Assembly: GCF_009296165.1 (NCBI RefSeq)
Contig: NZ_VUAZ01000076.1
Location: 1-40,871 of the forward strand
Source: Pseudomonas kitaguniensis
GTDB lineage: Bacteria > Pseudomonadota > Gammaproteobacteria > Pseudomonadales > Pseudomonadaceae
Reading direction: 5' to 3'
DNA length: 40,871 bases
Position numbers and translations under genes: made by a program. The notes beneath the pieces are model-generated. The model made no database searches. It was not told the DNA's origin and worked only from the letters and a program-made list of their open reading frames with translations. How positions within the stretch are numbered: the stretch's first letter is position 1; each line of letters begins with the position of its first letter. Of the stretch, positions 31,155-40,871 are shown in pieces.

Positions 31155-34100
31155 ATGGATGTTCGCCACTTTGCCTTCCTGGCCCGCCAACCTTCTGCTG
31201 CGTTGAAGCCGCGGGACTCGTTCTTTGGCCTGCCCAAGCGCGGCCTGGTGCTGATCCTGGCCAACGCGCTGTTCTGGCAGCCGCTGCTCGCGCAGGCCGA
31301 CGGCATTGCGGTCAGCGCGCCCGGCACCACCGTCGGCCAGGCCGGCAACGGCGTGCCCGTGGTGAACATCGCCACCCCGAATGGCAGCGGCTTGTCGCAC
31401 AACCAATTCAAGGACTACAACGTCGGCCCCAACGGCGTGATTCTCAACAACGCCACCGGCGCGATACAAAACACCCAGTTGGGCGGCAACATTGTCGGCA
31501 ACCCCAACCTCAAAGGCGGCGCCGCCAGCGTCATCCTTAACGAAGTCAACGGCGGCAGCCCCAGCCAATTGCGCGGCTACACCGAAGTGGCCGGCCAGTC
31601 GGCCAAAGTCATCGTCGCCAACCCGTACGGCGTCACCTGCAGCGGCTGCGGTTTCATCAACACCCCCAACGTCACCCTGACCACCGGCAAACCGGTACTC
31701 GACGCCAGCGGCCAGTTGCAGCGCTACCAGGTCGACGGCGGCGCCGTGACCATCGACGGCGAAGGCCTCAACGCGAGCAACGTCGACCGCTTCGAAATCA
31801 TCACTCGCTCAGCCAAGATCAACGCGCAAATCAACGCCCGCCAACTGGCGGTAATCGCCGGTCGCAACGACGTCGACGCCAACACCCTGGCCGCCACCCC
31901 GCGCGCCGACGACGGCAGTGCCAAACCCGAGCTGTCGATTGACTCGTCGGCGCTGGGCGGCATGTACGCCGGCGCGATCAAACTGGTCGGCACGGAGGCC
32001 GGTGTGGGCGTGAAGCTCGACGGCACGCTGGCGGCCAGTGGCGGGGATATTCAGCTTGATGCGAATGGGCATTTGAGCATGGCGCAGGCGGCGGCCAGCG
32101 GCGCAATCAACGTCAAAGCCGCCAGCCTCGACGCGCAAGGCCCTGTGTACGCGGGCACCGCGTTGGACGTGCACACCCAAGGCGACCTGACTAACCGCAA
32201 AAGCCTCGCCGCACGTGACCGCATTGCGCTGTCCAGCGGTGGCACGCTGACCAACGGCGACATTATCGAAGCCGGCGTCAACACCGATAACACCCGCAAC
32301 GCCGCCGGCGATGTGAGCCTGCGCGCCAACACCGTCAACAACACCGGCGCCAGCGTTATCGCAAGCCGTACAGTGGCCGTGGATGCCACCGCCTTGAACA
32401 ATCAGGGCGGCACCTTGAGCGCGAAACAGCGCACACAGATGACCGCTGCGACCGTCGACAACCAGAACAAGGGGCGCATTCTCAGCAACGACAGCCTGAG
32501 TGTCACGGCTGACACCCTACTGAACACGCAAGGTGGGTTGGTCACCAGCAATGGCGCGCTGACCGCCGCCGTGGGCGACTTGCATAACCAGGGCGGCGAA
32601 GTGTCGAGCCTGGACACTGCGGCACTGACAGTGAATACCCTGGATAACGTCGCGGGCCTGGTCACGGCCGGCAAAGCGTTGAGCCTGAACATCGGCGCCT
32701 TGAATAATCAGAACGGGGTGCTCACCAGCCAGGGCAATGTCGCCCTCGCCGGGAATAATCTGGACAACCGCCAGAAAGGCCTGATCGCGGGTACTAGCGG
32801 TGTGCAGGTGAACGTGGCCAACATCGACAACCGCAACGGCGAGCTGTCGAGCCGGGCGGGCGTGCAGGTCAGCGCTACGCAATTGGATAACAGCGACGGC
32901 GGGCTGGTGATTGCCGGCAGCGGCTTGAACCTGACGGCGGATCAGTTGCTCAACCGCAACCAAGGGCTGATCAGCAGCGAAGGGCTACTGAGCGTGACGG
33001 CGGGCACGTTGGCCAACCGCGGGGGCACCGTTTCAAGCGCTGGCGCGCTGACCATCAGCACGCGCGGCGCCCTGGACAATCAGGGTGGGCGCCTGGTGAC
33101 CGACGGCGCCTTGAACCTGAACAGCGCGAGTCTCGACAACAGCCAGCAAGGTACCCTGAGCGCGCGACAAACCGCGAACCTCACCACCGCAGACCTGAAC
33201 AACCAGCAGGGCGGCCAGATCACCAGCGCCGACAGCCTGACCCTGGCACTCAATCGTGGCCAGTTCAATAACCAGGGCGGGCTGATTAACGCGCCGCTGT
33301 TGGTGCTCAACAATCTGAAGGACGTGAATAACCAGGGCGGCGAGATTTCCAGCAGCCAGGCGTTCACGTTGGCTGCAGACAACCTGGACAACAGCAACGG
33401 CAAATTGCTCAGCAACACCGCGCTGACCCTGCGCATCGGCCAGGCCCTGGCCAACGTCAAAGGCATGATCGCCGCCGCCTCGCTGGACGCCCACGCGGCC
33501 AGCCTGGACAACAGCGGCGCACCGTCACCAGCCGTGGCGACACGCTGCTCAACGTTGATGGCCGCCTGACCAATCGCGATCAGGGCCTGCTCAACGCAGG
33601 CACCACCTTGACGCTTAACAGCGCCGAGTTGCACAACCAGAACGGCTCACTGCTGGGCAGTGCGATTGCCCTGGACTTCGGCAACGCCACGGGCGACCTG
33701 TATAACGCCGGTGGCCTGATCACCAGCGCAGGCAACCTGACCATCAGCCACTTGCGCGACCTGAGCAACCAGGGCGGCGAACTCTCCAGCGCGCAAACCG
33801 TGAACCTCAGCGGGCGCACGCTGGACAACAGCGGCGGCAAGTTGATCAGCAATAACCAGCTGGTACTCACTGCCGAAAACCTGATCAACCAGAACGGCCT
33901 GATGTCTGGCTGGCAAGGCCTGAGCGTCAGCGGCGCCAACCTGGACAACCGCAACAACGGCACGCTGTCGAGCCGCTATGGCGACCTGAATGCCACGCTG
34001 ACCGCCAGCCTGCTCAACAGCGGTGCGGGCGCACTGGTCAGCCAGAAAGCGCTGACCGTTAACGCCGCCCAGTTGGACAACAGCGCCAACGGCGTGCTTT

Positions 34101-37100
34101 CCAGCGCCACCGGCCAGACGCTCACCGTCGCCGGTTTGCTGAACAACGCCCAAGGCGGCGTGATCGACAGCGGTACGGCGCTCACACTGAACGCGCAGAA
34201 CCTGGATAACACCGCGGGCAGTATCACTGGCGGCACCGACACGCGTCTGGACCTGCTTGCCACCCTGACCAACACCAACGGCAAATTGGCCAGCGGTGGC
34301 CCGCTGCTGATCAGCCGTGCGGCGCAGGTCAACAACCAGGGTGGCCAACTCGCCAGCCAGGGTTTGCTGACCTTATTGACCGGCGGCCTGGATAACCGCA
34401 ACCGCGGCACACTGGCCGCCAATGACCGCCTGAGCATCACCGCCAGTGGCCTGGTGCAGAACGGCAGCGATGGCTTGATCTACAGCCAGAACGCGGACCT
34501 CACGCTCACTGCCAACCGGCTGGACAACAGCGCAGGCGCAGTGCAAAGCCAAACGGGCCTGGCCCTGAACGTGGCCGACGCCGTCGACAACCAAAGTGGC
34601 AAGCTGATCGCCCAGGCGGGCGACCTGAACGTCAGCGCCGCCAGCCTCGACAATCGGGGCGGCACCCTCGCCAGCCTCAAAGCCTTGCTGCAGACCCGAG
34701 TCGTCGGCGTGCTGCGCAACGGTTACGACCTCAACAACAATCGCCAGGGCGGCGTGATGCAGGGGCAAACCCTGGACCTGCAAGCCGGCACCGTGGACAA
34801 CTACGGCGGGCGCATTTCCGCGCAGGGCGGCAACGGCCTGGTCACCACCGGCAATTTCGATAACCGCAACGGCGGGCTCTATGCCAAAGGCCTGATGCGC
34901 GTGGTCGGGCACGACTTCGATAACAGTGGCGATAACGATGGCCAGATAGCTGCCCAGCAGATCGATCTCGACCTGAGCGGTGCACTGAACAACCGCTTGG
35001 GCATTGTGGAAAGCGAATCCACGCTCAAGGTGCACGCGGCCAGCCTCGACAACCAAACCGGGCGCTGCGTGCGCTGGGCGCCGGTGGTACGACCGAATTC
35101 GCCATCGGTGGCGTGTTCGACAACCGCAACGGCGTGCTCGAAACCGCCAACAACGACCTGCTCCTGACTGCCGGCAGCTTGCAGAACCTTGGCGGCAGCG
35201 TGCTGCACGTCGGCACCGGCAACTTCGGCATAGCCCCCGCCAACCTCAACGACGTGGGCGGCAGCCTGGTCACGCGGGGTGACCTGACCATCAGCCAGGA
35301 CAACTGGACTAACAGCAGCGTCATCCAGGCCGGGCAACTGACGGTCAACGTCAACACCCTCGACCAGACCGCGACCGGGCAACTGCTCGGCGCGCGGCGC
35401 TTTATCGGCAGCGGCGGCAACTGGACCACCAACGGCCTGATCGCCAGCGACGGCGACCTCGACCTGACCTTGAGCGGCGCGCTGAACAGCAGCGGGCGCA
35501 TCAGCAGCCTGGGCAAATTGAACCTTACGGCTGCCCAAGCGAGCTTGAGCGACACCGCCAGCATCGCCGGTGGTGGCGTGACAAGCGCAACCATCAGCGG
35601 CGTGCTGAACAACCGCGGCCGCCTGACCTCGGCCACCGACTTGCTGATCAACGCCGGCACGCTCAACAACTACGCCACCTTGGGCAGCGGGCAAACACTG
35701 ACCGCCACCACCGGCGCGTTGCTCAACGACCACGGCCTGATCTTCAGCGGCGCCGACATGAGCCTGCGTGTGGCGTCGTTGAACAACAGCTACGGCGACG
35801 TCTACAGCATGGGCAACCTGAGCGTCGATCGCGACGGCAAGGGCGGCTTGGCCGACAGCATTATCAACAGCTCGTCGAGTCTGCAAAGTGACGGCGACCT
35901 GAGCCTCGCCGCGGGCTCGATCAAAAATGAACGTGCGGTGCTGACCGTGAATAACGCGGGCGTCTACACCGCCTCCGCCACTGAAGGCACCTGCATCGAG
36001 TCGGTTAACGCCGGTGACTGCAGAGCCGGCGGCACGCCGCGCAACTACGTATGGGAACTGGTGACCCGCGACAAGCTGGAAGTATTGGCCGCCAGCGCGG
36101 GCTCCAGCATCACCTCGGGCGGCAACATGACGCTGACTGGCGGCGATTTGCTCAACAGCAGCAGCTCTATTGCTGCCGGTGGCAACTTCACCGCACGCCT
36201 GAACAGCCTGGTTAACACCGGCATCGAAACCGGCGAAACCGAAACCTATCGGCTGTTTACTTCCGAGCGCACCAAGCACCCGGATGGCTGGTTCAGCGCC
36301 GCTAGCGCACTGACCGATAAGTATTGGTACAAAAGCCCGGATTACACGCCCAATGACCTCGGCGGCCTGCAAGCGGCCGTCGCCAACTTCATCGGTTTGA
36401 TGGAGAGCGAGAAAACCCAATTCGGCAAAGTCACCAAAATCGCCAGCGATGACCAACGCTACGCCGCGGTGATTCAGGCCGCTGGCGCGGTCGACGTCAA
36501 GGCGCAAGCCGGTATCGACAACAGCGTTGTACGCCTGGGTTACCACTACATTGGCGCGGGTGCGAAAACCGCGACCGCGGCCACCGGTGCCAGTGGCGCC
36601 GCCGGTTACTCGACCCTCGTGACCCTCAATCAGCAACTGCCGCCTGACTTGGCCCAACAGCAGATCAACCCGCTGAGCTTGCCGGGTTTTGCGTTGCCGA
36701 GCGGGCAGGGTGGTCTGTTCCGCCTCAGTGGTGAAAGCGCCAGCGCGCCTGCCAGCACCGGCCCTCAACCGTGGACGTTGGGCGGCGGCACCGTCGACCG
36801 CACTGCGGCTACCGGCCCGGTCGTGCCGGGTAGCGGCACTTCGGCCGATGGCGTGGTGATCAACCGCGTGCAAGGCCTGCCCGACAGCCAGTTCGTCTCC
36901 AACCCGCAAAAGTACCTGATCGAAACCAACCCGGCGCTGACCAACCTCAGCCAGTTTTTGAGTTCTGATTACATTCTGTCCAAGCTGGGTTTTGACCCGG
37001 ACCAGGCACAGAAACGCCTCGGCGACGGCCTCTATGAACAACGCCTGATCCAGCAGGCCGTGATTGCTCGCACCGGCCAGCGCTTCATCGATGGGCAGAC

Positions 37101-40100
37101 CAGCGATACGGCGATGTTCAAGTACCTGATGGACAACGCCCTCGGCAGCCAACAGGCACTCAACCTGTCGGTAGGCGTGAGCCTCACCGCCGAACAAGTG
37201 GCGGCGCTGACCCACGACATCGTGTGGATGGAAAACGCAACCGTCGCCGGCCAGCAAGTGCTGGTGCCCGTGCTCTACCTGGCCCAGGCCAACAACCGCC
37301 TGGCGCCCAACGGTGCACTGATCACCGGCAGCGACTTAAGCCTGGTGTCCGGGGCTGATCTGAACAACGTCGGCACCTTGCGCGCCACCAATAACCTCGC
37401 TGCCAGCGCTGGGCGCAACATGGTCAACAGCGGCCTCACCCAAGCGGGCAACCGCCTTGATCTGCTCGCCGGCAACAGCCTGACCAACCGCGCCGGCGGC
37501 ATCATCGCCGGGCGCGACGTCAACGTAGGCGCGGTGAATGGCGACGTGCTCAACGAGCGCAGCGTCATCAGTCACCAGAGCAGCAGCGGCTACCGCACCG
37601 AACGCACCGACTTCGTCGACAACGCGGCGCGCATCGAAGCCGCCAACAACCTGACCGTGCAAGCCGGCCGCGACGTCAACAGCGGCGGCGGCGCGCTTAA
37701 AAGCGGCGCCGACACGCAGATACAAGCTGGGCGTGACGTGAACCTGGCCACCGCTGAACAGCGCAATGCCAATACCGTCAGCACCTACGCACGCAGCAGC
37801 AGCGTGGCGCAGTACGGCACGGTTGTGGAGGCAGGGCGTGACTTTCAAATTGTGGCTGCGCGGGACATCAGTGCGATTGGCAGCCAGTTGAATGCAACGC
37901 GTGATTTGGCGATGGCGGCCAAGGGCAATGTGGTCTTGGCGTCGGCGGCGAATGAACAGCATGCGGCGTTTAACTCCAAAAAGGTCACCAGTCAGGAAGA
38001 CCATGTGCAGCAAGCGGGCACATCGTTAGTGGCCGGTGACAACCTTTCCCTGAGTGCAGGCAACGACCTCGTCGTCAGTGCCAGCCGCGCGAGTGCGGGC
38101 AAGGAAGCCTACCTGTACGCAGGCAATGACCTGGCGCTGAACGCCGCACAAAACACCGACTACAGCTATTACCGTAAAACCAAAACCAGCAGCGGGTTGC
38201 TCTCCAGCAGCCAGAAGACGCGCATCGACAGCAGCAACTCAGTCACCCAGCAAGGCTCCTCCATCAGCGCCGACACCGTGGTCGTGCGTGCCGGCCGTGA
38301 CATTGGTACCCGCGCCAGCGACGTCGTGTCCACCAACGCCACCAGCCTGATTGCCGGGCGCAATGTGCTGATCGACGGGGCGACAGAAACCGTCGAGCAA
38401 AGCCATTCGTCTTCGGTCAAAAAATCGGGACTGCTGAGCACTGGCGGCATCGGCGTCACCCTGGGTTCGAGCAGCAACAAGAACACCTCCACCAGCACTA
38501 CCGAAACCACCCGCGCCAGTAACATCGGCAGTGTGGTTGGCAGCGTGAACGTCCAGGCCGGCAACGACCTGACCCTTCGGGGTTCCGACGTTGTTGCCGG
38601 TAAGGACATCAGCCTGGTTGGGCAAAATGTCAGCCTCCTGGCTTCCGAGAACAACAACCGCAGCGAGCAAACCTCCAAGAGCAAATCCAGTGGCTTGACC
38701 CTGGCGTTGTCCGGCACCGTGGGCAGCGCAGTGGATTCCGCTTACCAGACCGCCAAGCAAGCCAAGAACGAGGACGACAGCCGCCTCTCGGCGCTACAAG
38801 GTGTGAAGGCGGGCTTGACCGGCGTGCAGGCCTGGCAAGCGGCGCAACAGAACGGCGGCATGAACAGCGGCAACGCCAGCCAATTTGTGGGTATCAGCCT
38901 CTCGCTGGGTTCGCAAAAGTCCGACTCCAAACAAACCCAGGAGCAGACACTCAGCCAGGGCAGCAGCCTGACGGCGGGCAACAACATCACCATCGTCGCG
39001 GACGGCAATGGTACGCCCGGTGCTGCGGGTGACATCCGTGTTCAAGGCAGCAAGCTGCAAGCCGGCAACGAGATGCAGTTGGCGGCAGAGCGTGATATTC
39101 GCCTGGAAGCTGCGGCTAACAATCAAAAGCTCGACGGCAAGAACAGCAGCAGCGGCGGTGCCGTAGGCATCAGTGTGGGCGTAGGTTCGCAAGAGAGTGG
39201 CCTGAGCGTCTTCGCCAATGCGAACAAGGGAACCGGTAACGAAAAGGGCACCGGCACCACCTGGACAGAAACAACCCTGGACGCAGGCAAACACGTCAGC
39301 CTGATCAGCGGGCGCGACACGGCCCTCAAAGGTGCGCAGGTCAGTGCAGACAACATTACTGCCTCTGTGGGTCGCGACCTCACGCTGCAAAGTCTGCAAG
39401 ACACCGATAACTACAAGTCCAAGCAGACCGATGTCAGCGGCGGCGTCAGTTTTGCCATCATCGGCAGCGGTGGCAGTGCAAATCTGAGCATCAGCAAAAG
39501 CAAGATCGACTCCAAATACCAAAGTGTGCAGGAGCAGACCGGATTATTTGGCGGTAAGGGCGGCTACCAAATTGATGTGGGCAACCACACGCAACTTGAT
39601 GGCAGCGTGATCGCCAGCACCGCAACGCCGGACAAAAACCGCCTGAGCACCAACACCCTTGGCTGGAGCGTTTTAAAGAACAAGGCTGACTACACAAGCC
39701 AGTTGCAGAGCGCCAGCGCCAGCAGTGGCAGCGATGGCGCTGAAGGTTTCATCAGCAATATGCCGAGTGGCACCTTGATCGCCTCCAATCACGGCGACAG
39801 TGACAGCGGCACCACCTCGTCGGCGATCTCCAATGGAACCCTCGACCTCCGCGACCCTGCCAAACAGCAGCAGGATGTGGCGACGCTGAGCCACGATGTT
39901 GAACACGCCAACGGCGCCATCAGCCCGATTTTCGATAAGGAGAAAGAGCAGAAACGTCTGCGGCAGGTGCAGTTGATTGCGGATATTGGTACTCAAACCG
40001 TCGATATTGTGCACACGCAAGGAGAGCTCAACGCCCAGGAGGCGGGCCGCAAAGAACTGGCCGCTCAAGGCGTTGATAAGCCAACGAGTGAACAGATCGC

Positions 40101-40871
40101 TGCCAGCGCTGCGTACAAAAAAGTCATGGTTGACTACGGCGTCGGCGGTAACTACCCGCGCGTAGCTCAGGCCGTGACAGCGGCATTGCAGGGGCTGGTT
40201 GGGGGCGACATCGGTTCAGCCATTGCGGGCGCATCGGCGCCGTACCTGGCGCAAGTCATCAAGAAAACTACTGGAGACAACCTCGCACTCAACACCATGG
40301 CGCATGCCGTATTGGGTGCGGTGGTTGCGCAGGTACAGGGTAACTCGGCGCTGGCAGGCGGCGCCGGGGCTGCGACGGGCGAGTTAATCGCCCATCAACT
40401 TTATCCGGGTATAGCGGCGGATGATCTGACGCAGAAGCAAAAAGAGACGGTTTCAGCACTGTCCGGTTTGGCTGCCGGGCTGGCTGGAGGGATTGCAGGT
40501 GGTGACCTGAGCGGCGCAGTGACGGGCGCGCAAGCGGGTAGCAATGCTGTTCAGAACAACTACCTGAGCAAGGCGCAGAAAGCTCAGCGTGACGCGGAAA
40601 TGGCCGGCTGCGAGGGCACGGTTTGCCGGACAGGAACTGCGACCAAGTGGATGGCGATCGACATCGCGCAAGACGCCAGTTTTACAGCAGGTACTGCCGC
40701 TGGCGCTGTGTTGGGGCTGAATGACGCCGTTGATAGCATCGTGCACACCGCTGGCAACCTTAGGGAAACGTACGCGGCCCTCAAGGCCGTGGTTGAGAGC
40801 GGCGGCGTTTGGGATTCGGTCAAACAGACGTACATCGACCGCATTGATAAATTGCAGGCACAGTTTGAAGA
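31155..40871 (+). CDS. TpsA filamentous-haemagglutinin/CdiA-like exoprotein (two frameshifts; runs off right edge)
   Basis: Very large secreted filamentous protein, over 3,200 residues in the window. A long signal region (to about LLAQADG, residue 49) is followed by the TPS secretion domain with NPNL (116-119) and NPYGVTCSGCGFIN (156-169). Next come dozens of ~20-residue beta-helix repeats (LDNxxGxLxS), a non-repetitive central region (35,900-37,300; SDYILSKLGFDPDQAQKRLGDGLYEQRL), FHA-2 type repeats (AGRD(V/I), 37,300-39,700), and a helical, Gly-rich pretoxin-like segment from ~40,100 with VQNN at 40549-40560. The frame breaks at ~33514-33521 and ~35058-35066; adding one base at each restores DNSGGTVTSRGDTLLN and DNQTGALRALGAGGTTEF. 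The last frame is open to the window end, so the C-terminal effector is unseen. Adhesin or contact-dependent inhibitor. Confidence 0.87.

Noticed and set aside
34879..37257. 792-codon open frame on the minus strand inside TpsA
   Set aside because: Shadow of the beta-helix repeats; low-complexity product. The plus-strand frame is the one that continues across it with FHA motifs.

Overview
The window looks like chromosome of a fluorescent Pseudomonas (P. fluorescens complex). The reasons are its high GC and strong GC3 bias, a lapA/lapEBC adhesin locus whose LapG cleavage site sits at the same residues described for LapA of P. fluorescens, Pseudomonas-type REP/REPIN hairpins, and tauD-type sulfonate and DUF3077 genes. 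No tRNA, rRNA, CRISPR or transposase was seen.

Layout. (1) 1-2494, minus strand: N-terminal part of a giant LapA-like adhesin with 300-bp repeats. (2) 2831-7753, plus strand: lapE-lapB-lapC, the type I secretion machine for that adhesin, divergent from it across a 336-bp control region with two FleQ-box-like sequences. (3) 7754-8000: a REPIN, a 16-bp palindrome and a hairpin that covers a ribosome binding site. (4) 8001-11646: sulfur/organosulfonate cassette (TauD-type dioxygenase, binding protein, ATPase, permease), followed by a LysR regulator (11705-12625). (5) 12761-16812: DHA2-type MFS pump, HlyD adaptor and outer-membrane lipoprotein. (6) 16853-18911, minus strand: a tightly overlapped operon of HTH protein, nucleotidyltransferase and PP2C-like phosphatase, behind a perfect 32-bp palindrome. 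(7) 19168-20772: GT39-like membrane glycosyltransferase. (8) 20773-21646: a low-GC patch with a direct repeat, a small orphan ORF and a highly structured leader before a DUF3077 gene. (9) 21847-26879: MarR regulator and an AaeB/AaeX/AaeA-like efflux operon with its own outer-membrane lipoprotein. (10) 27295-28791: DUF945 protein. (11) 29403-40871: two-partner secretion pair, TpsB transporter and a very large filamentous-haemagglutinin/CdiA-like TpsA that runs off the window.

The window therefore combines two independent surface-adhesin export systems and two complete tripartite efflux systems. Between the two efflux operons lies an accessory segment (about 16.8-21.7 kb) that carries the least understood genes. 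The best candidates for undescribed biology are the HTH-nucleotidyltransferase-PP2C operon and the DUF3077 leader, where one 12-nt segment can pair with either of two other segments, one of them directly before the start codon.

Sequence quality matters here. Four internal frameshifts (lapC, the binding protein, and TpsA twice) are each explained by loss of one base in a GC-rich run. The first ~140 bases carry a net +8 bases relative to the repeat consensus. I read these mainly as sequencing/assembly errors, not gene decay, but that cannot be settled from one sequence.
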